Below, in pieces: positions 57,915 through 64,000 of a DNA stretch of 64,000 nt (position 1 is its first letter; each line of letters starts with the position of its first letter). The DNA is from Nonomuraea helvata (GTDB lineage Bacteria > Actinomycetota > Actinomycetes > Streptosporangiales > Streptosporangiaceae). A model generated the notes under the pieces. That model did no database searches. It worked only from the letters and a program-made list of their open reading frames with translations, and was not told where the DNA came from. The translations under genes and the position numbers were made by a program. The stretch spans positions 371,394-435,393 of the forward strand of contig NZ_BAAAXV010000011.1 in NCBI RefSeq assembly GCF_039535785.1, written 5' to 3'.

Positions 57915-58664
57915 TCAGCGGCCGAGGCTCGCCGACACGCGGGACTGCACGCTGCGCGGCACGTACTTGCCGAGCGCCACGATGGCCTTGTAGCGCAGGT
58001 CGGGCACCGACACGCGCTTGCCCAGCGCCAGATCGCGCATCGCCTCCCGCACCACGTCGTCGGCCTTCAGCCAGAGGAAGTCGGGGATCCCCGTCGTGTC
58101 CATCGAGGCCCGCTGGTGGAACTCGGTCCGCACGAAGCCGGGGCAGAGCGCCATGATCTTGATGCGCGGGTTGCCCACCTCGTTCGCGGCGGACTCGCTG
58201 AAGTTCACCACCCACGCCTTGGACGCGCTGTACGTGCCGTGCGTGAAGAACGCCGCCACGGACGCCACGTTGACGATCGCGCCCCGGTCGCGCTCCCGCA
58301 TGCCGGGCAGCGCGGCCAGCGTCAGCCTGAGCACGGCCTCGCAGTGCACCTTGAGCATGCGCGTCTCGTCCTGGACGGGCACCTCGGTGAAGCGGCCCGG
58401 GTGTCCGAAACCGGCGTTGTTCACCAGCAGGTCGACGCCGTCGGCGACCCTGGACTCGACCCTGGCCAGCCCTTCCTCGGTGCCGAGGTCGGCGGGCAGC
58501 ACCTCGGTGGCGACCCCGTACCTGAGCTTGAGCTGGTCGGCGCTCTCGGAGAGCCGGCGCTCGTCGCGGGAGACCAGGACGAGTGAGAAGCCGTCGGCGG
58601 CCAGCCGCCGGGCGAAGGCGGCGCCGATGCCGGAGGCCGGGCCGGTGATCAATGCGGTAGGCAT
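57915..58664 (-). CDS. SDR-family oxidoreductase
   Basis: The 249-residue protein has TGxxxGxG in ITGPASGIGAAFARRLA, Asp in LPADLGTEEG, NAG in LVNNAGFGHPG, Ser in VNVASVAAFFTHG and Tyr-x-x-x-Lys in TYSASKAWVVNF. It resembles the classical SDRs of the DltE/YqjQ type that reduce keto groups in fatty acids or other small molecules. The end RYKAIVALGKYVPRSVQSRV is hydrophobic and basic, which may hold it near the membrane. Substrate unknown. It is separated from msiK by the terminator. Confidence 0.83.
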   Translation of the reverse strand: MPTALITGPASGIGAAFARRLAADGFSLVLVSRDERRLSESADQLKLRYGVATEVLPADLGTEEGLARVESRVADGVDLLVNNAGFGHPGRFTEVPVQDETRMLKVHCEAVLRLTLAALPGMRERDRGAIVNVASVAAFFTHGTYSASKAWVVNFSESAANEVGNPRIKIMALCPGFVRTEFHQRASMDTTGIPDFLWLKADDVVREAMRDLALGKRVSVPDLRYKAIVALGKYVPRSVQSRVSASLGR

Positions 58665-58723
58665 GCCAGAACCCTAACGCCGGGCGAGGACGGGCGGCGT
58701 GCGACGCGTCGCGCTCCACGCGC

Positions 58724-59059
58724 TCAGCCTGCGGGGCCCTCTCTGTCGGATCGAGCCCGCCTGACCCGCTCGATCAGCTCTTCGACCTGGTCGTTCAGCT
58801 TGCTGCCCCGTGCCCAGCCCGCGTAGTGCGTCAGGAAGACGACCACCTCGCGCAGCTCCGTCTCGGTGAGCTCCCCGGCCCGCAGCGCGGCGTCGAGGTG
58901 GAGGTCCGCCTGGTCGTGGAGTCCCTGGCCGACGAGCAGCCCGAGAAGGAGCAGGCGACGTTCCTTCACCGAGAGGACCTCCCTCGACCAGAGATCGGCG
59001 AACTGCCGTTCCGCGGCCAGCCCGAAGGAATCGACGGTCTCCATTGCCGGTTCTTTCAT
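58724..59059 (-). CDS. carboxymuconolactone decarboxylase (CMD) family protein
   Basis: The 111-residue helical protein has the CMD pattern: VLSVKERRLLLLGLLVGQGL, HDQADLHLDAALRAGELTET, ELREVVVFLTHYAGWARGSK. It contains no Cys at all, so it belongs with the gamma-carboxymuconolactone decarboxylase-like side rather than the AhpD peroxidase side. Function in this genome is unknown. The start is ATG 59059 with GGAG upstream; ATG 59044 is an alternative. Confidence 0.78.
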   Translation of the reverse strand: MKEPAMETVDSFGLAAERQFADLWSREVLSVKERRLLLLGLLVGQGLHDQADLHLDAALRAGELTETELREVVVFLTHYAGWARGSKLNDQVEELIERVRRARSDREGPAG

Positions 59060-59321
59060 CGCGCGCTCCCGGGGCGGTCGGAAGGGATCCTCATATCTTT
59101 CGCTACTTCCTGAGTTGAACCAATGGGGGTTGCATGAACGTTGTAGTCATCCCCTGTCACGGACCGCGACGCCCCGGCCACAAGGACCGAAATTGATCTG
59201 TAACAAGTAAAGCCAATGGACGGCCAAGATTTGGTCAAGATTTTTAACCGTGCGCCGGGCTCATTCAGCCTGAAAGCGGGCACAACAACTCCGTTGGTCC
59301 GTAAAGCGGAGGTAAGCCCTG
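59060..59321. other. 262-base AT-richer divergent promoter region
   Basis: This gap between the CMD-type gene and the lipoprotein gene has clearly lower GC than its surroundings (for example GATTTGGTCAAGATTTTTAA). It must hold the promoters of both genes. I see no clear -35/-10 pair, no long palindrome and no known riboswitch in it. Confidence 0.5.
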
Positions 59322-60002
59322 GTGAAAAAGGCACGGGGTTTGATCGCGGTCACGGTCGCGATCCTGATGCTGTCCGCGTGCGCCGGACAGCCCGATTTCC
59401 ACTACGTACGTGACAGGGCGGGCACCACCTACTTCAAGGTGCCCTCCTCGTTCACGCAGCTCAACGCCGATCCCATCGAGATGTACCTGTCCGGCGACCA
59501 CCCGAACTCGGCGGCGGCGCTGGTCCGGGCCCAGCGGGTCTGGTCGACGGCCTTCGACCAGTCCGCGGAGCCGTCGGTCGACCATCTGCTCGGCTCGACC
59601 GATCCGTTCGTCTACGCCACCGTTCACCAGCTCACGGAGGAGCAGCGGGACACGATCTCGCTGAACAGGCTGCGCGACTTCGTGCTGCCGGTGACGGATC
59701 AGATGCGTGAGCTCTACACGCAGCAGGCCGTGGCGACGGGTCAGCCGCCGATGTTCCGGAACTTCGAGCTCCTCAACGACGAGGTCCTGACCCTGGACGA
59801 CGGCGCCAGGGGGGTCCGGGTCCGCTTCAACTACCAGATCGGCAACGACGTCCAGACGTTCGACCACACCGCCATCCTCGACGAGAAGGGCGCCACGGTC
59901 TCCGTCATGCTCATCGGCTGCCAGTCCGCCTGCTTCAGGAAGCGCGCCGCCGAGTTCGACAAGATCGAGAGTACGTTCAAGCTGCTCCGGCTGCCTGGAT
60001 GA
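59322..60002 (+). CDS. lipoprotein in operon with the FtsH-like protease
   Basis: From GTG 59322 the protein has 226 residues: a lipoprotein signal peptide with lipobox LSAC (Cys about residue 20), then a soluble domain (FHYVRDRAGTTYFKVPSSFT, FELLNDEVLTLDDGARGVRV, CQSACFRKRAAEFDKIESTF) that resembles the usual small exported lipoproteins of actinomycetes but has no motif that I recognise. Two Cys near the end may pair. The FtsH-like gene starts 10 bases later, so the two are a transcription unit and may interact at the membrane. Confidence 0.7.
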   Translation: MKKARGLIAVTVAILMLSACAGQPDFHYVRDRAGTTYFKVPSSFTQLNADPIEMYLSGDHPNSAAALVRAQRVWSTAFDQSAEPSVDHLLGSTDPFVYATVHQLTEEQRDTISLNRLRDFVLPVTDQMRELYTQQAVATGQPPMFRNFELLNDEVLTLDDGARGVRVRFNYQIGNDVQTFDHTAILDEKGATVSVMLIGCQSACFRKRAAEFDKIESTFKLLRLPG

Positions 60003-60012
60003 GGGAGCACCA

Positions 60013-63012
60013 TTGACCACGACCATTCACCATGAAGGGCTGCGTGCCCCCGGCAGCGGGCCCTCCGATCCCGAATCCGTGACCAGGAAGAAGATGCAGT
60101 TCTGGGATCGGAGCAAGTTCCTCATCGCCCTGGTGGCCGCGTACCTCATCCTCACGTGGAAGGTGATGGCCGACTTCGCGGGCGTCGCCACGTTCCCCGA
60201 GGCCGCGCAGGCGATCGCGTACGCGTACCAGTGGATCTTCTGGCTGCTCGGCGTGGAGGTCGTGCGGCAGCTGCACTTCTTCGTCAGCGAGCACTGGTCG
60301 GCCTACCACCGTTTCTGGAGTCACCGGGTCTTCGGCGGGTTCGAGCGCTGGACGCACCGCCGCTTCGACGACTGGACGAGATACCGCCTCTCGCGCGCAC
60401 TCAAGGTCGCCTTCTTCATCGTGCTGACCGCGCTGGTGCTGGGGGCGGTGCTGGACGTCAGCCCGTTCGTGGCGGTGATGCAGGCGCCGACGCTGCTCTG
60501 GAACGCGATGCCGTTCCTGATCCAGATCGTCTTCCTGTTCTTCGTGGTCATCATCCAGTTCGTCGGCCTGTTCTGGTTCCTGTCCAGAGGCGGCGTGGAG
60601 ACGTACTTCCCCGACGACATCAAGACCCGCTTCCAGGACGTGTGGGGGCAGGACCACGTGGTCGAGCGCGTCCGGGAGAACATCGTCTTCCTGGAACGCC
60701 CCGACGAGATCGAGCGGCGCGGCGGGTACGTCCCCAGCGGCCTGCTGCTGTGGGGGCCGCCCGGCACCGGCAAGACCCTCATGGCCGAGGCCGTGGCGGG
60801 CGAGACGGGCAAGCCGTACGTGTTCGTGGATCCGGGTGCGTTCACGAACATGTTCATGGGCATCGGCATCCTGAAGGTCAAGTCGCTGTTCAGGAAGCTG
60901 CGCAAGCTGGCGCTCAGGTACGGCGGCGTGATCGTCTTCTTCGACGAGGCCGACTCCCTCGGCAAGCGCGGCCGGCTCGCGCAGCAGGGCCCGCCCGGAC
61001 AGGGCGGCTTCTCCGGGCTGTCGGGCTCCCACGGTTGCCACGGGCTCAACTACCTGTCGGAGGAGACCCGCCAGATGCTGGCCTTCCGCGGCGCCCGCGA
61101 CGCCGGCGAGGAGCCGGGCCGGCGCAACCGCTTCGTCATGGGCGGCGGCATGATGAACAGCGGCGACCCCGGCACGCTGCAGGCCCTGCTCACCGAGCTG
61201 TCCGGGCTCAAGAAGCCGCGCGGGTTCTTCAACCGGCTCGTGCGCCGGGTGCTCGGCATGCGGCCCAAGCCGCCGCCCAAGTACCGCATCCTCGTCATGA
61301 TGGCCACCAACCGGCCCGACGCCCTCGACGAGGCGCTGCTGCGGCCGGGCCGTATCGACCGCATCTACAAGGTCGGCTACCCGTCCAAGGCGGGCCGGGT
61401 GCGTACGTACCAGGGCTATTTCGACAAGGTGTGGCATGAGCTGACCCCGGAGCAGATCGACAAACTGGCCACGATCACCCCGTACGCCACCGGCGCCACG
61501 ATCAAGGACCTGGTCAACGAGTCCCTGATCACCGCCATCAGGGACGGCCGCGAGGTCATCACCTGGTCGGACGTGCTGCGGGCCAAGCGGCTCAAGCAGC
61601 TCGGGCCGCCCGAGGACGTCGAGTACATCGAGCGCGAGCGGCACGCCGTGGCGGTGCACGAGGCGTGCCACGCCGTCGTGGCGTACGTGACCCGCTTCCA
61701 CCTCGAGATCGACATCGCCACCATCGAGAAGGGCGCCGACTACCTGGGCATGGTCGCCTCGATCAAGCCGGAGGACCAGTTCACCAGGTGGAAGTCCGAG
61801 CACGAGGCCGACATCATGGTCTCCCTGGCCTCGCTGGCCGGCGAGCGGATGTTCTTCGGCGAGGACAACTCCTCCGGGGTCTCCGGCGACCTGTACTCGG
61901 CCACGTACCTGACCGCCATGATGGAGTCGTACTGGGGGATGGGCACCGGCGTCACCTCGCTGCCCGCACTCCAGGAGCTGGAGATCATGGGCGGCAAGGC
62001 GATGCGCAAGTCCCGCCCCGGCGGCTCCATCGGCATCACCGACAGGGAGCCGGCCAGGCGCGACCAGGACCTGACCCCCGACGTGCTGGGGGAGCGGATC
62101 GAGTTCAACCTGGTGCGGCTGCTGGAGCAGACCCAGGAGCTGCTGCAGGAGCACCGCAGGGAGGTGCTCTGCGTGGCGCACGCGCTGGAGACGCACAAGA
62201 CGCTCAACGGCGACGACGTGGTGGCGATCATCCGCAGGGAGCCGGGTCCGCTCATCGACGGCACGATCTACGGCTCCGACGAGCTCTACCACGAGTTGGA
62301 GGACTATCACCGGGACGCGGCCAGGGCGCACAAGGAGCACAGCCGCATCGAGCGGGACCTGCCCGGGCCGGCGGAGGAGCCGGTGGAGCTGCAGCCGGTC
62401 GGCTACGGCGGTCCCGGCGTGCACGCCGTCCAGCTCACGGCGCCGCCGGCTCCGCTGCAGGCGTCGCCCGTCGTTCCCGGGGTGGCCGCTGCTGCCGTCC
62501 CTGCCGGGTCCGTCGAGCCGTCCGACCGGCCCGAGTTCGTGCCGTGGGCGGCGTCTCCTCCCGCGTCCGCGCCCGTGTCCGTCGTGGTCGGCCCGCCCAC
62601 GGACGCTCCCGCCCCGCCTCACGCCCCGCCTCCCGCCCCGGCTTCCGGGCGGCGCCGGCGTGCGGGCCGGGTCTGGCTGGTCGTCGCGAGCCTGCTGGGG
62701 CTGGTGGCGCTGTCCATCATCGCGGCGCTCGCGGTCACGGGCACGGTGGCGGGCGGCGGCCCGAACGCGACGGCCTCGGCCGTGGCCTCGCCCGGGCTGC
62801 TGCTCCTGCTGTTCGTGGTGGTCGTCGCGGTGATCGTGGGCGCCGGGCTCGCGCTCGTGGCCATCAAGGGGGTACGCGCGGCGCAGGCCAAGGCCGAACG
62901 CGAACGCGACCAGGCCCATGCCCGTGCCCAACTCCTGGCGGCAGCGATGGACCCGGACACGGCCATGCGGCTGCTCGGCTACGACGGCAACGGGACGGAG
63001 GGACGTACCTGA
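60013..63012 (+). CDS. FtsH-like membrane AAA+ protease with unusual insertions
   Basis: The 999-residue protein starts at TTG 60013 (GGGAG upstream). Three or four membrane helices lie in residues 33-195, then an AAA+ domain with Walker A GPPGTGKT (248-255) and Walker B FFDEAD (Asp311), then the zinc protease site HEACH (549-553) with a likely third ligand Asp626 (SGDLYSAT). This is the FtsH order. Unusual: a Gly- and charge-rich insertion of about 90 residues after Walker B (GQGGFSGLSGSHGCHGLNYL onward), and a 250-residue C-terminal extension with a Pro-rich linker and two more membrane helices. It is probably a membrane protein quality-control protease with a special substrate set. Confidence 0.8.
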   Translation: MTTTIHHEGLRAPGSGPSDPESVTRKKMQFWDRSKFLIALVAAYLILTWKVMADFAGVATFPEAAQAIAYAYQWIFWLLGVEVVRQLHFFVSEHWSAYHRFWSHRVFGGFERWTHRRFDDWTRYRLSRALKVAFFIVLTALVLGAVLDVSPFVAVMQAPTLLWNAMPFLIQIVFLFFVVIIQFVGLFWFLSRGGVETYFPDDIKTRFQDVWGQDHVVERVRENIVFLERPDEIERRGGYVPSGLLLWGPPGTGKTLMAEAVAGETGKPYVFVDPGAFTNMFMGIGILKVKSLFRKLRKLALRYGGVIVFFDEADSLGKRGRLAQQGPPGQGGFSGLSGSHGCHGLNYLSEETRQMLAFRGARDAGEEPGRRNRFVMGGGMMNSGDPGTLQALLTELSGLKKPRGFFNRLVRRVLGMRPKPPPKYRILVMMATNRPDALDEALLRPGRIDRIYKVGYPSKAGRVRTYQGYFDKVWHELTPEQIDKLATITPYATGATIKDLVNESLITAIRDGREVITWSDVLRAKRLKQLGPPEDVEYIERERHAVAVHEACHAVVAYVTRFHLEIDIATIEKGADYLGMVASIKPEDQFTRWKSEHEADIMVSLASLAGERMFFGEDNSSGVSGDLYSATYLTAMMESYWGMGTGVTSLPALQELEIMGGKAMRKSRPGGSIGITDREPARRDQDLTPDVLGERIEFNLVRLLEQTQELLQEHRREVLCVAHALETHKTLNGDDVVAIIRREPGPLIDGTIYGSDELYHELEDYHRDAARAHKEHSRIERDLPGPAEEPVELQPVGYGGPGVHAVQLTAPPAPLQASPVVPGVAAAAVPAGSVEPSDRPEFVPWAASPPASAPVSVVVGPPTDAPAPPHAPPPAPASGRRRRAGRVWLVVASLLGLVALSIIAALAVTGTVAGGGPNATASAVASPGLLLLLFVVVVAVIVGAGLALVAIKGVRAAQAKAERERDQAHARAQLLAAAMDPDTAMRLLGYDGNGTEGRT

Positions 63013-63027
63013 CACGACGGCCCTGAC

Positions 63028-63061
63028 ACGATGGCGTGGTGCCACGGCACCACGCCATCGT
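63028..63061 (+). terminator. strong hairpin terminator after the FtsH-like gene
   Basis: ACGATGGCGTGGTGCC (63028-63043) and GGCACCACGCCATCGT (63046-63061) are perfect 16-base arms around AC, the strongest hairpin in the window. Confidence 0.85.
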
Positions 63062-63094
63062 CGGCGGCGGGCGGGCCTGCGCGGTACACCAGCG

Positions 63095-63121
63095 TTAACA
63101 CAGGTCGGCCCTGATTAACAC
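63095..63121 (+). promoter_or_regulatory. direct repeat upstream of glnII (candidate regulator site)
   Basis: TTAACAC occurs at 63095-63101 and 63115-63121, 20 bases apart (two helical turns), about 85-110 bases before the glnII start. GlnR and PhoP control glnII in streptomycetes through direct repeats of this general spacing, but the repeats do not match the full GlnR consensus. Confidence 0.4.
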
Positions 63122-63205
63122 GGCGTTCACATATGGGCAAAAACCGGGAAACGGCCGTCCATAAGACTCGGCGTGGCTGTGAAACACCCCGAGAAAAGGA
63201 CCGCC

Positions 63206-64000
63206 GTGAGCTACAAGGCTGAGTACATCTGGATCGACGGCACCGAGCCGACCGCTCTGCTGCGCTCGAAGACGAGGATCCTCGCCGACGGGGCCGAGCC
63301 GCCGGTCTGGGGCTTCGACGGGTCCAGCACCAACCAGGCCGAGGGCCACTCGTCGGACCGCGTGCTCCGCCCCGTGTTCGTCTGCCCCGACCCGATCCGC
63401 GGCGGTGACAACGTCCTCGTCCTGTCCGAGGTCGAGGAGATCAACGGCGAGGCGCACGTCAGCAACACCCGCGCCCTGCTCCGCCCGATCGCCGAGAAGT
63501 TTGCCGAGCAGGACTCCTGGTTCGGCATCGAGCAGGAGTACACCTTCTTCAAGGGCAGCCGCCCGCTCGGCTTCCCCGAGGGCGGCTTCCCGGCCCCGCA
63601 GGGCCACTACTACTGCGGCGTGGGCGCCGAGGCCGTGTTCGGACGCGAGATCGTCGAGCTCCACCTCGACCGCTGCCTCGCCGCCGGCCTGAAGATCTCC
63701 GGCATCAACGCCGAGGTCATGCCCGGCCAGTGGGAGTTCCAGGTTGGCCCGGCGGGTCCGGTCGAGGTCTCCGACCACCTGTGGGTCGCCCGTTACCTGC
63801 TCTACCGCACCGCCGAGGAGTTCGGCGTCGAGGCCACCCTCGACGCCAAGCCCGCCCGCGGCGACTGGAACGGCGCCGGCGCGCACACCAACTTCTCGAC
63901 CAAGGCCATGCGCGAGAACTACGACGCCATCATCACCGCCTGCGAGGCGCTCGGTGAGGGTGACAAGCCGATGGAGCACGTCTCCCAGTACGGCGCCGAC
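63206..64000 (+). CDS. glnII: glutamine synthetase II (eukaryote-like type), 3' partial
   Basis: The first 265 residues are present; the frame is open to the last base of the window. It begins SYKAEYIWIDGTEPTALLRS and shows PVWGFDGSSTNQAEGHSSD (substrate loop), WFGIEQEYTFF (metal Glu), PAPQGHYYCGVG and INAEVMPGQWEFQVGPAGP, and GAGAHTNFSTKAM. This is the GSII type found in eukaryotes and in actinomycetes next to GSI. It makes glutamine from glutamate, ammonia and ATP. AAAAGGA lies five bases before GTG 63206. Confidence 0.95.
   Translation, partial: MSYKAEYIWIDGTEPTALLRSKTRILADGAEPPVWGFDGSSTNQAEGHSSDRVLRPVFVCPDPIRGGDNVLVLSEVEEINGEAHVSNTRALLRPIAEKFAEQDSWFGIEQEYTFFKGSRPLGFPEGGFPAPQGHYYCGVGAEAVFGREIVELHLDRCLAAGLKISGINAEVMPGQWEFQVGPAGPVEVSDHLWVARYLLYRTAEEFGVEATLDAKPARGDWNGAGAHTNFSTKAMRENYDAIITACEALGEGDKPMEHVSQYGAD

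Noticed and set aside
59216..59413. A 65-codon ORF overlapping the start of the lipoprotein gene
   Set aside because: It has no ribosome site, poor codon bias in its first half, and overlaps the well supported lipoprotein.

Overview
The window is GC-rich with strong G/C preference at third codon positions, frequent GTG starts and four-base stop/start overlaps (ATGA, GTGA, TTGA). Gene content fits a filamentous actinomycete, most likely of the Streptosporangiaceae/Nonomuraea type (inference from gene content; no rRNA gene is present to confirm it): a stand-alone MsiK-like sugar ATPase, a GlnII-type glutamine synthetase, a fused acetyl-CoA carboxyltransferase, SARP/LAL-era style LuxR ATPase regulators, SigE-like sigma factors and many TetR/PadR/LacI/ArsR regulators. 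Several genes look leaderless, with a TAnnnT box 6 to 8 bases before the start codon.

Layout. 1-3.8 kb: an amidohydrolase pair plus a DegT aminotransferase (cut by the window edge), a histidine phosphatase and a uridine-kinase-like P-loop protein. 4-8 kb: fused accDA and an ECF-type sigma factor coupled to a repeat-containing membrane protein. 8-13.4 kb: two small unknowns, a nitrilase-fold amidase, a DUF418-like membrane protein, a secreted alpha/beta hydrolase and a DapC-like aminotransferase. 13.4-15.7 kb: a decayed IS200/IS605-type TnpB element with a recognisable right end, flanked by gene fragments. 15.8-23.3 kb: a lipoprotein, a Phd/Doc-type toxin-antitoxin pair, two tandem FUSC-like membrane proteins, a hydrolase, a cyanuric acid amidohydrolase/barbiturase homologue, and a PadR regulator coupled to a membrane-anchored RelA/SpoT-type HD hydrolase.

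23.3-28.6 kb is the conserved shikimate block: SseB-like protein, prepilin peptidase, aroC, aroK, a 22-codon bridging ORF, aroB, aroQ and an SGNH hydrolase, nearly all translationally coupled. 29-34.4 kb: a DinG-type Fe-S helicase, a Gln/Pro-rich protein, a Na+/H+ antiporter and a UBP zinc finger protein. 34.5-36.2 kb carries the most interesting accessory locus: two adjacent two-TM SLATT/DUF4231-like proteins and a SLOG-like Rossmann protein behind a clear promoter whose spacer is a perfect palindrome. This is the gene arrangement expected of a nucleotide-signal conflict (anti-phage) system. 36.2-41 kb: a class A beta-lactamase, MFS exporter with ArsR regulator, small lipoprotein, two DUF202 proteins and two paralogous zinc-binding proteins.

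41-48.7 kb: a heterodimeric ABC exporter with one degenerate ATP site, an MFS remnant, a deaminase, an orphan histidine kinase, and a ferritin-like diiron protein divergent from a TetR repressor with two near-identical operators. 48.7-56.4 kb: a secreted lytic transglycosylase-like protein, glutathione peroxidase, alpha/beta hydrolase with a large LuxR-family ATPase, an SDR and a LacI regulator. 56.4-64 kb: msiK behind a LacI-type site, another SDR, a CMD-family protein, a lipoprotein coupled to an unusual FtsH-like membrane AAA protease, and the start of glnII (cut by the right edge).
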